A stretch of DNA of 64,000 bases, from NCBI GenBank assembly GCA_964638775.1, contig CAZWZH010000229.1:1-64000 (forward strand), in the 5' to 3' direction. Origin of the DNA: Azophilus sp964638775 (GTDB lineage: Bacteria; Pseudomonadota; Gammaproteobacteria; Pseudomonadales; Azotimanducaceae). A model generated the notes under the pieces. The model had not been told where the DNA came from, did not search any database, and saw only the letters and a list, made by a program, of their open reading frames with translations. The translations under genes and the position numbers were made by a program. This document shows positions 1-6,864 of this stretch, one piece after another. How positions within the stretch are numbered: the first letter of the stretch is position 1; every line of letters starts with the position of its first letter.

Positions 1-267
1 GAACTGCACACGCCAGGAAATCGTGCCTTTTGTGTCTTCCCGCAGTACGCGTACGCTGTGGCCGAGGGGGGCGAAGTCGGCGTAGCCGCGCACGTCGATG
101 GCGTTCTGCGGACAGGCCTTGACGCACGAATAGCACTCCCAGCACATGTTGGGTTCGATGTTGTAGGCGCGGCGGTTAGTGCTGTCGATGTGCATGATGT
201 CGGACGGGCAGATGTCCACGCAGTGTCCGCAGCCATCGCATTGGGTCATGTACACGAAAGTGGGCAT
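1..267 (-). CDS. aprB: Adenylylsulfate reductase beta subunit (partial)
   Basis: The visible 89 N-terminal residues match the iron-sulfur subunit of APS reductase. Eight cysteines for two [4Fe-4S] clusters are at C10, C13, C16, C20 and C42, C45, C48, C52, followed by the family segment DVRGYADFAPLGHSVRVLRE. The subunit passes electrons between the flavin of AprA and the membrane side. In sulfur oxidisers the enzyme runs from sulfite plus AMP to APS. The gene is read leftwards and continues beyond base 1, so the C-terminus and aprA are outside the window. It lies 15 bases after aprM, as in aprMBA operons. The truncation is only the window edge. Confidence 0.95.
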   Translation of the reverse strand, partial: MPTFVYMTQCDGCGHCVDICPSDIMHIDSTNRRAYNIEPNMCWECYSCVKACPQNAIDVRGYADFAPLGHSVRVLREDTKGTISWRVQF

Positions 268-282
268 GGTTCCTCTGAGCGA

Positions 283-1071
283 TCAGTAGTTTCTTGGCAA
301 CTGGCGTGCGCTGGCGAATACCTCGGGCTTGTCCGCCGGCGCCGGCAGCCCGTTCCTCGAACCGTTCGCATCCGCCACGCGTTTGCCGAGCGCCGCGGCG
401 GGCTTGAAGAACATGTGCGCGAACTTGGACCAGGGCACGGAACCGAAAAGCACGGTGTTGGCGATGACATACAGGCCGAAGCACAGCGTCGTGCCCACCG
501 TTGTGTCCGTTGTCTGCAGCAGCGACCAGAGCAGGCCCGCGGTAGCGCTCGCCAGCAGCGAGAGCACGAACAGGTCCGCCCGCACGATGCGGAACGGCGA
601 GTTTCCCTCCGCCACGACATCGGCGCGAATGAAGAACCAGAACCAGTACCCGCCGATGCAGACCATCAGCGCGCCGATATGCCAGGCCCACGCGAGTATG
701 GCAGGCGCCGGGCCGCCGGACCCGGGGTAGCCGAGAACCAGGAGTGCCGAGGCGGTGACATGGGCGAGGAAGCCGTACATGGTCAACAGGTGCGCGAACC
801 GGCGCCGCGTGCTGCAGAACTCGGCCGAGGCCAGCACATCCGAGCACAGCGTCCGGACCGCCAGCGATGCCGTCTCCGCGCCGCCGATTCGTTTCGACCC
901 CCGGTTCCTGGCCTGGCGCCAGTTGTCGAAGAAATAGCGGGCGCTTCGCTTGTGCACGACATCGAACAGGGTGCCGGCAATCACGAGCACCGCCATCGCG
1001 ATGACAAAAGCCTCCGGAAAACCGGGCTCTATGGACGCAGGAATCCCGGCGAAAGGATTGTTGGTGAACAT
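283..1071 (-). CDS. aprM: APS reductase membrane anchor AprM
   Basis: A 262-residue membrane protein directly upstream of aprB and transcribed with it. About five hydrophobic helices are visible, near residues 20-38, 93-115, 124-152, 163-185 and 193-212. Length, helix pattern and position fit AprM, the putative membrane anchor that links AprAB to the quinone pool in sulfur oxidisers lacking QmoABC. The ATG at 1071 gives a full-length product with a short hydrophilic N-terminus. A heterodisulfide-reductase-like membrane protein is the alternative, but the apr context makes AprM the better call. Confidence 0.88.
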   Translation of the reverse strand: MFTNNPFAGIPASIEPGFPEAFVIAMAVLVIAGTLFDVVHKRSARYFFDNWRQARNRGSKRIGGAETASLAVRTLCSDVLASAEFCSTRRRFAHLLTMYGFLAHVTASALLVLGYPGSGGPAPAILAWAWHIGALMVCIGGYWFWFFIRADVVAEGNSPFRIVRADLFVLSLLASATAGLLWSLLQTTDTTVGTTLCFGLYVIANTVLFGSVPWSKFAHMFFKPAAALGKRVADANGSRNGLPAPADKPEVFASARQLPRNY

Positions 1072-1423
1072 GGGAGGGGGATTCTAGGGGCGGCCGGCCC
1101 TCGCCGCCAGCGGCACGATTGACCGGCGCCTGGTTATTCAGCGCCGGTGAGTCCGCCCGGCGTGTCGGCGCTGACATTCCGGCCCGGGAATCCAGGGCGC
1201 ACCGGTTCAACATCTATTCGGGCAATGAACGAACGACGGCCGGACTGGGAGTGCTCCACGGATCGACACGGCTCTGCCGCCAGCGACCTGGAAGTTGATC
1301 CCTTGCGTTGGTTCGCCATGGCCCCCGATACCGTGAAATCTCACGCACAGTTCCGACGTTTGCCTCTTGCGGTGTCTTCCATATGGTCATATATGCGGTC
1401 AGACAGGTCATCGAGGTGCCGAC
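1072..1423. other. Intergenic region upstream of aprM
   Basis: A 352-base divergent gap between aprM (leftward) and the antitoxin gene (rightward). It contains a perfect 8-bp inverted repeat, ACCGGCGC at 1122-1129 and GCGCCGGT at 1141-1148, separated by 11 bases. No T-run follows it on either strand, so a regulatory or 5'-leader role for apr transcripts is more likely than an intrinsic terminator. No credible gene is seen here. Confidence 0.5.
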
Positions 1424-1684
1424 ATGAATGGAAGCTGGCAGGTTCAAGACGCCAAGGCGCGGTTCAGCGAATTCCTTTCTGCAAGTTTGACGGAAGGACC
1501 TCAGATAGTGATCCGGCGAGGAGTTCAAACAGCGGTGCTGATTCCGATTGACGAGTGGCAGAGGTTGAAGAAAGCTGCCGGCCCCCGCGTCAAGGACTTG
1601 TTGCTCGCACCGGAAGCCCGTACCGAGGCGCTGACAGCCCCTAGAACGGCAGAGCGGTTGCGCCCGCTGCCGAATCGTGATTGA
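1424..1684 (+). CDS. Phd/YefM-family antitoxin
   Basis: An 86-residue protein starting WQVQDAKARFSEFL and followed by VIRRGVQTAVLIPIDEW, the hallmark of Phd/YefM type II antitoxins that repress their own promoter and neutralise a toxin. The ATG at 1424 is chosen because GAGGTG lies just upstream at 1413-1418 and the protein then begins at the family's usual point. Its stop overlaps the TTG start of a vapC-like reading frame at 1681, the normal antitoxin-toxin arrangement. The toxin is broken, so this antitoxin is probably an orphan. Confidence 0.85.
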   Translation: MNGSWQVQDAKARFSEFLSASLTEGPQIVIRRGVQTAVLIPIDEWQRLKKAAGPRVKDLLLAPEARTEALTAPRTAERLRPLPNRD

Positions 1685-1810
1685 CCGTGTGTTTGCTGGA
1701 TACCAACGTGGTGTCTGAACTGCGCCGTTCGAAGCCGCATGCGGCCGTACTCAGATGGGTCGAAGCGACCCCTCCCGAAGACGTTTTCCTGTTTGCGGTC
1801 ACCATTGGAA
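1681..1810 (+). pseudogene. VapC/PIN-domain toxin, 5' fragment
   Basis: Starting at TTG 1681, the reading frame gives a typical PIN toxin N-terminus: VCLLDTNVVSELRRSKPHA with the first catalytic Asp in LLDTN, then FLFAVTIG. Homology stops at about codon 43 (base 1810). The frame then runs into unrelated residues until 2010, overlapping the 3' end of the convergent TPR gene. The remaining catalytic acidic residues of a PIN domain (about 130 residues) are missing, so no active RNase is expected. The break coincides with the left edge of the ATPase/TPR island, suggesting that insertion or deletion of the island removed the rest. Confidence 0.8.
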
Positions 1811-1837
1811 GGAGCACTAGTCCCGTACGATACCGGA

Positions 1838-4672
1838 TCACGGCTGGCGGCATGCCAGATAGTTGGCTTTCGCGCGTTGGAAATGGGGGTGCTCGTGTCC
1901 GGTTTGCACACGGAAGGAATCCAGGATGTCGAGCGCGCGCCGCATCGATTGCTCCGCTTCCTCGATCCGGTTCGTTTGTTTTAGCAGAAGCGCCAAATTA
2001 TTCAGTCTAATCGCCATTTTCGGGTGTTGATCACCGAATGCGGCCTCATCGATACGCAGAGCTCGGCGCAACAACGGTTCTGCTTCGGCGACTCGGCCAG
2101 TGTCCTGCAGCAACACCGCCAAGTTGTTCAAGTCTGTTCCAAGCGCCGGGTGTTGGGTTCCGAGAGCAGCCTCGTCGATCTCGAGAGCCCTGCGCATCGA
2201 AAACTCCGCTTCTTCGAGTTGATCGGTTTCCTTCAGCAGAAGCCCAAGGTTGGATAGGCGAATCGCCACCTTCGGGTGTCGCGTATCGAAAGCGTCCTCA
2301 TCGATTGCGAGAGCTCGTCGGAACAGCGGTTCGGCTTCCTGGCTCCGGCCCGCGCCCTTGAGTAACAGCGCCAGATTGTTCAGACGCGTAGCCACAGTCG
2401 GGTGTTTGTCTCCGAATACGGCCTCGTCTATTGCGATGGCTCGTCGGAACAGCGGCTCGGCCTCCTCAATGCGATTGGTCTCCTGGTAAAGACGCGCCAG
2501 ATTGTTCAAGCGGTTCGCAACTCTCGGGTGTTCGTCTCCGAATGCTGCCTCGTCAATTGCGAGGGCCCGCTGGAACATTGGCTCGGCCTCCCCGATCCGG
2601 TTCGTGTCGAGCAGCAAACACGCCAGCGTGTTCAGCTCAATCGCCAACTGCGGATGCATGCTTCCGCAGGCCGCTTCATCGATAACGACGGCGCGGCGGA
2701 TCAAATGCTCAGCTTCCGTGAAACGATTGGTGTCCTGCAATAGAAGAGCCAGGTTGTTCAAATACGGCGTTACTTCCGGGTGTTGCTTTCCAAAGGTAGC
2801 CTCATGGATGGCAAGGGCTTGCCGAAACAATGGCTCGGCTTCCACAGCCCTGTTGGTGTCCATTAGCAGGACTCCCAGGTCGTTCGCTGCCCTCGCCACA
2901 AGTTTCGATGCCGGGAGTGTCGTGGCCTCGGCAAGCGCGGCGCGAAGCAGTTCTTCAGACTCCTCCCACCGCGCAAGTTCGTACAGTACAGCGGCAATCT
3001 TCAGTCGTTGTTCCACACGCTCTTCTGAATCGCCCAAGCTTTCGAGCGTATTTCGAAGGAAAGAAAGTCTGGTTTCGGAAAAGCTGCCCAGCGTCAGTTT
3101 CTCGCCCATGGAAATCAACCGGTGGGCAAATTCTTCGAATTCGCCACTCCGATGCGCTTCCCAGCAAGCGATCATCTCTTCTATTTCCGACAGATAGTCG
3201 GAGGCGGACTCAGCGCTCGTGATGAAGCGTGCGATGGATAGACTCACGTCGTCGCCAGCCAACGGTGCGGCTTCCAGCACGTAGTTGACCGTTTGATCGG
3301 CTACACCCAGGGCGGCGTAATCTCTTGCCATATCGAACTTTGCGCCCGCACGTTCCTTTTCGCTGCCGATTTCACTGAGATAGTCGAGCGCCTTTTCCGC
3401 ATCGCCGTCAACTTCCGAGGCGAGTTGCTCGCGCAATTCCCGCCGCTTCTTTTCCCGCGCATCAATGCTTGGATAGAAGAGTTTGAAGAACTCGAGCAGA
3501 AACGGGAGGCGTTTACGCGCGCTTCGGGAGAGATTCATGGCCAGCCAGAGGTCGAAGAATCCCTCGCGAATGGTGTAAAGACGCGAGCGCTTGTCTTGCG
3601 GATTTTGGCTGGAGCGCAGGTAGTGAGCATCGGAAAGGCGCTTGAGAAGCGACGAGATTTCCTGCTGGCTCATGCGCATGCGCCGGGCTATTGCCGCAGG
3701 AGTTTTCTCCTGGTCGCGCATGCCGGCGAGGCATTCCAGAACTGCTCGCTGAGCGGGCGACAGGTCGGTAAGACGGCTTTGATAGAAAGGTGAAATCCTG
3801 TCGAGGAGCAGATGAAACTGATCATGTACGCGGGTAACCGATTCGTTGGCGATCAACTCGTAGAGCATGAGGGTCAGCCGTGGGTTTCCCCCGGTCATTT
3901 TGTATAGCGCTTGCAGCTTGGGACGCATGTTTTCGAAATTTTCGAGGAGATTTGTGCGGTTATCCCATTCGAGGTTCCTCCGGATTACCTCGGCGGTCTC
4001 CTCGAAGCTCAGGTTCTCCAGAATCTGGATGTCGAAGAAGTCGTAAAACGGCTGCCCCACGTCGGTGATTCCGTCGAAATGCAAGGGTGCTGTTGCCAAC
4101 AGCAGGCAGCCGTTGTCGGCCATGAAGAACTTGCGCAGCGAGGCGATGTCCTGTTTGTTGCGTATCTGCCGGGTGAAAACCTCGCCCAGGTTCTCGAGCA
4201 TGACGAGAAGCGTGCGTTTGCGCAGTCGATTTTGTTCGCGCAAGGGCGGTACGACGGTGTCGATGACGATGGCGTCGTCATCCTCGGTTTCTACGCTGGC
4301 GAACAATTGAGCCCAGAGCGGGTCGTCTTCGAGGGTGTCTTTCACTATCCGGCACAGACCGATCAGGAAATCGGCGAAGGACAGCGTCTGATTCGATTCC
4401 TCTGGAAACCGGGCCACGACCACGCTGGCACGAAGCGCTTCGTCCGATTCAACCGCCGCTTCGATGCAGGAAAGCAGGTGGGTCTTGCCGATTCCGCGCG
4501 GCCCGATGAACAGCATGTGGTGTTTCGACCTTCTGCCCACCGAACTGCGCACAGACTCGATGGCGTTGCCAACGATCTGGTCTCGCCCTACGCTCGTTTG
4601 TTGCAGACGTTCCGGGCTGGTTACACCGGATCGGTACAGCCCGATGTTTGTACTTACTGCCGGTTCAGGCAT
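1838..4672 (-). CDS. STAND-like P-loop ATPase with winged helix and TPR array
   Basis: A 944-residue protein. Residues 57-64 (GPRGIGKT) are a Walker A motif. The candidate Walker B, LLVMLEN at about 155-161, carries E-N in place of D-E, so hydrolysis may be weak or switch-like. Residues about 295-375 look like a winged helix (QRAVLECLAG, then MSQQEISSLLKRL). Residues about 596-935 hold eight kinesin-light-chain-type TPRs of 42 residues, each with an HP motif. The ATPase-wHTH-repeat order is that of STAND signalling ATPases such as MalT and Avs-type defence sensors. The ATG overlaps the preceding ATPase gene by 8 bases, so the two are translationally coupled. No effector domain is recognisable. 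A function in phage sensing or transcriptional control is inference only. Confidence 0.8.
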   Translation of the reverse strand: MPEPAVSTNIGLYRSGVTSPERLQQTSVGRDQIVGNAIESVRSSVGRRSKHHMLFIGPRGIGKTHLLSCIEAAVESDEALRASVVVARFPEESNQTLSFADFLIGLCRIVKDTLEDDPLWAQLFASVETEDDDAIVIDTVVPPLREQNRLRKRTLLVMLENLGEVFTRQIRNKQDIASLRKFFMADNGCLLLATAPLHFDGITDVGQPFYDFFDIQILENLSFEETAEVIRRNLEWDNRTNLLENFENMRPKLQALYKMTGGNPRLTLMLYELIANESVTRVHDQFHLLLDRISPFYQSRLTDLSPAQRAVLECLAGMRDQEKTPAAIARRMRMSQQEISSLLKRLSDAHYLRSSQNPQDKRSRLYTIREGFFDLWLAMNLSRSARKRLPFLLEFFKLFYPSIDAREKKRRELREQLASEVDGDAEKALDYLSEIGSEKERAGAKFDMARDYAALGVADQTVNYVLEAAPLAGDDVSLSIARFITSAESASDYLSEIEEMIACWEAHRSGEFEEFAHRLISMGEKLTLGSFSETRLSFLRNTLESLGDSEERVEQRLKIAAVLYELARWEESEELLRAALAEATTLPASKLVARAANDLGVLLMDTNRAVEAEPLFRQALAIHEATFGKQHPEVTPYLNNLALLLQDTNRFTEAEHLIRRAVVIDEAACGSMHPQLAIELNTLACLLLDTNRIGEAEPMFQRALAIDEAAFGDEHPRVANRLNNLARLYQETNRIEEAEPLFRRAIAIDEAVFGDKHPTVATRLNNLALLLKGAGRSQEAEPLFRRALAIDEDAFDTRHPKVAIRLSNLGLLLKETDQLEEAEFSMRRALEIDEAALGTQHPALGTDLNNLAVLLQDTGRVAEAEPLLRRALRIDEAAFGDQHPKMAIRLNNLALLLKQTNRIEEAEQSMRRALDILDSFRVQTGHEHPHFQRAKANYLACRQP
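1868..2887 (-). repeat. 126-bp coding tandem repeat (eight TPR units)
   Basis: Eight successive 126-bp units encode 42-residue TPRs of the form LNNLALLL, then EAEPLFRRALAIDEA, then HP. Units keep strict length, with no indels and high similarity, notably the repeated FRRALAIDEA segments. This suggests recent amplification or gene conversion of a ligand-binding solenoid. Confidence 0.85.
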
Positions 4673-5894
4673 GGTATTTCCTCCACCAGAGTTTCAGCAC
4701 GCCGCCGGCGAAATCGTAGACCCCAGGCTCGACCTCCTCGACGTAGAAGTCGTTCTCAAGGTCGAGCATTATCCGATTGAAAACCTGCCTGCGCTCGTGG
4801 GCCGGCAATTCGAGCTCGAGATCTGCCAGCAGGCGCTCCGCCTCCTGCAGCAGGCTTGTGCGCCCGAGCCCTTCTTCGCTCGCGCTGGGCTGTCCGAGCA
4901 GGGTGTGGGCAATCGAGCCGTTCGTGTTCCCGTAGTACTGCCGAATGCGCGAGTGGAAATGCTGCAGTCGCGCGCGGGCACCTGAACTGACAATCATTGC
5001 GTCGAATACTGCATCGACGTCCGAGGCGACGATTTTGCGCTGCTCTCTTTTCCACAGCCGGTAGAGATCCTGGGTTGCCATCTGCATGAACAGCGGGATG
5101 GGACGGCCCAGGCGTGCGACAAGCCGTGGCCCGACGCCGTTGTCGAATGGAACGCCGCGCCCGCCGAGCATGTCGTTCGGGAAAGCCTCGACGTCCTCAT
5201 CCGTGAGCGGAGGCAGGGGGATATCCACGAGATCGTTGATGAGGTCCACCAGCCCGAGCGAATCAAGCGTGCCGCTCAGGTTGACTGAGCCCCCGACAAG
5301 CCAGCGGATCGGGTCCCTTGCCGGTGCCGGCTTCAACCGCTGGGCGCGAAACCAGGCCAGAAACCCGCGCAACAACGGTTTGTGTTCTCGTGCGAGATTG
5401 AGCAGCATGTCGGGAAACTCATCGACGATAAACAAAACCGGCTGGCCGGAATCGCGGGCCTGGGCAAGCAGCCTGTCGCCGTGCTGACGCCAGTTCTTGT
5501 CCCATTCAGGGTCGCTTCGTCTCAGCGCCAGCTTGAAACCGCCTACGTCAACCCCATCGATCTGTCGTAGAACGCCGCTCACCAGTTCCCATCCTTTGGC
5601 AAGTTGGTCGCGTAGGAAATCCGGGTGCGCGTCGTGGAATGCGTCGAGCAGCGCCTGGAAAAAATCGGCCGGGTGGGTCAAGTCCTGGACATTTATCGAA
5701 ATGACGGAGAATCCGTGTTCGGGTCGATCACGCAAGTGATCCATGACGCTGGTCTTGCCTGTTCGCCGAGGCGCCGTCAGCACCACGTGTTGGGTGCGCA
5801 GCGTCTGCCACGGATCCTCAAGGAACGCGCTACGAAATCTCAGGTCCACAGGATCGACGGGGGCTCCGGTGTAGAATTCGGGAACGCGGTTCAT
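4665..5894 (-). CDS. P-loop ATPase partnered with the TPR-STAND protein
   Basis: A 409-residue ATPase of the archaeal-type/AAA class. Residues 41-48 (APRRTGKT) form a Walker A motif without the usual first glycine. VLFIVDEF ending near residue 160 is an intact Walker B with D158 and E159. The C-terminal half is helical and ends in a block like those following STAND NTPase cores (FYVEEVEPGVYDFAGGVLKLWW). No signal peptide or membrane helix is seen. It is the first gene of a two-gene leftward unit and overlaps the next gene by 8 bases. The leader before the ATG at 5894 is AT-rich and lacks a clear Shine-Dalgarno sequence. The biological role is unknown; a pair of NTPases, one carrying TPRs, suggests a sensor-switch system. 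Confidence 0.78.
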   Translation of the reverse strand: MNRVPEFYTGAPVDPVDLRFRSAFLEDPWQTLRTQHVVLTAPRRTGKTSVMDHLRDRPEHGFSVISINVQDLTHPADFFQALLDAFHDAHPDFLRDQLAKGWELVSGVLRQIDGVDVGGFKLALRRSDPEWDKNWRQHGDRLLAQARDSGQPVLFIVDEFPDMLLNLAREHKPLLRGFLAWFRAQRLKPAPARDPIRWLVGGSVNLSGTLDSLGLVDLINDLVDIPLPPLTDEDVEAFPNDMLGGRGVPFDNGVGPRLVARLGRPIPLFMQMATQDLYRLWKREQRKIVASDVDAVFDAMIVSSGARARLQHFHSRIRQYYGNTNGSIAHTLLGQPSASEEGLGRTSLLQEAERLLADLELELPAHERRQVFNRIMLDLENDFYVEEVEPGVYDFAGGVLKLWWRKYHA

Positions 5895-5901
5895 TTATAC
5901 A

Positions 5902-5974
5902 TCAATATTGTTGTAAAACATTTCTGTCGTTCAAGTAACTATACGACGATATTGATATAAGTCAATCTTGTTGT
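5902..5974. promoter_or_regulatory. Three operator-like 13-mers upstream of the ATPase island
   Basis: TCAATATTGTTGT at 5902-5914 and TCAATCTTGTTGT at 5962-5974 are near-identical direct copies. ACGACGATATTGA at 5943-5955 is an inverted relative. The last two form a dyad (10 of 13 positions matching) with a 6-base spacer that covers the promoter spacer region. A perfect palindrome TTGTATACAA lies at 5971-5980, a sequence type known as an operator for some GntR-family repressors. No regulator gene is present in the island. A repressor from elsewhere, or the ATPase pair itself, could act here. Confidence 0.5.
5938..5965 (-). promoter_or_regulatory. Sigma70-type promoter for the ATPase pair
   Basis: On the minus strand TTGACT (5965-5960) and TATAGT (5943-5938) are separated by 16 bases, close to the consensus -35 and -10. 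The expected start of transcription near 5931 gives a leader of about 36 bases before the ATG at 5894. The surrounding AT-rich sequence contrasts sharply with the rest of the window. Confidence 0.6.
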
Positions 5975-6085
5975 ATACAAATCGAGAGGTAATCTTAGAT
6001 GGTATGCACCGTCGGCTGAAACGCTACCTCCAGCCCGGCATCACAAGCGCGTCATAGGATTCCGTAGTCCAGCGGAGGTTCGCCC

Positions 6086-6376
6086 ATGCAGGCGCGCTAC
6101 ACCATCCGCGCCGACTGGCACAACAGGCGCTGGCTGGATGCGTTCGCGAATGCCGTGGCGGCGTTCCCGGAAATCATCGAGCTCTACCGGATGAGCGGCG
6201 ACGTGGATTACCTGATGCGGGTGGTCGTGCCCGACATTGCCGCCTACGATGACTTCTACCAGCGGCTGATCCAGTCCATCGACCTGTCGGATATGAGTTC
6301 CAGCTTCGCCATGGAACGCATCAAGTACTCCACGGTGCTGCCGCTGAAACATGCGCGGCACCGAGCAGCAGGTTGA
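6086..6376 (+). pseudogene. Lrp/AsnC regulator, C-terminal RAM domain only
   Basis: The 96-residue frame reads YTIRADWHNRRWLDAF, then EIIELYRMSGDVDYLMRVVV, then SSSFAMERIKYSTVLPL, the ligand-binding/oligomerisation (RAM) half of an Lrp/AsnC regulator. The N-terminal helix-turn-helix of about 60 residues is missing, and nothing like it is found in the 190 bases upstream. A GGAGG at 6074-6078 stands 7 bases before the ATG, so a stand-alone RAM protein could still be made. The abrupt loss of the DNA-binding half next to the ATPase island favours a gene remnant created at the island's right edge. Confidence 0.7.
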
Positions 6377-6415
6377 TATAGACTGCGGGCGATTCCCTCC
6401 GAAAAGGATTCTCCC

Positions 6416-6850
6416 ATGTCCGAATACATTCCGCCCACCCTCGACTGGGTTCGCGATCAGGTGGAGCTCTATGAGAAGAGCGGCGGCACCGAAGGCACAA
6501 CGCTCCTGGATACCGGCCTGCCGTGCATCCTGGTCACCCACCGCGGCAACAGGACGGGCGCGATCCGCAAGATTCCCCTGATGCGCGTCAAGGACGGCGA
6601 CAGCTACGTGCTGGTCGGCTCGTTCGGCGGCAGGCCGAACCATCCGGTGTGGATCTACAACCTGCGGGCCGACCCGAACGTCGAAATCCGGGACGAGACC
6701 GAGGTGCACGCCATGCGGGTGCGAGAAGTCGACGACCCGGCGGAACGGGCGCGGGCCTGGGAGCTTGCGGTTGAGGCCTACGCGCCTTACGAGGAATACC
6801 GCACCAACACCACGCGCAAGTTTGCGATATTCATTGCCGATCCTGTCTGA
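6416..6850 (+). CDS. Deazaflavin (F420)-dependent nitroreductase family protein
   Basis: A 144-residue split-barrel protein with the Ddn/F420H2-dependent reductase signature: LVTHRGNRTGAIRKIPLMRV, then YVLVGSFGGRPNHPVWIYNL, then VEIRDETEVHAMRVREV. Characterised actinobacterial members use F420H2 to reduce quinones or nitro compounds. Proteobacterial members may use F420 or another flavin; the sequence cannot decide. AAGGA lies upstream of the ATG. It is the first gene of a tight rightward set with the thioredoxin-fusion gene (14-base gap) and the selenoprotein, suggesting a shared redox task. Confidence 0.82.
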   Translation: MSEYIPPTLDWVRDQVELYEKSGGTEGTTLLDTGLPCILVTHRGNRTGAIRKIPLMRVKDGDSYVLVGSFGGRPNHPVWIYNLRADPNVEIRDETEVHAMRVREVDDPAERARAWELAVEAYAPYEEYRTNTTRKFAIFIADPV

Positions 6851-6864
6851 GCAAACTTGGCGCC

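Noticed and set aside
1..267. Truncated aprB pseudogene
   Set aside because: The frame is intact and simply leaves the window at base 1. The class-III aminotransferase at the right edge is likewise cut by the window only.
1122..1148. Intrinsic terminator between aprM and the antitoxin gene
   Set aside because: The stem is perfect but neither side is followed by a T-run, and the flanking genes diverge, so no terminator is needed.
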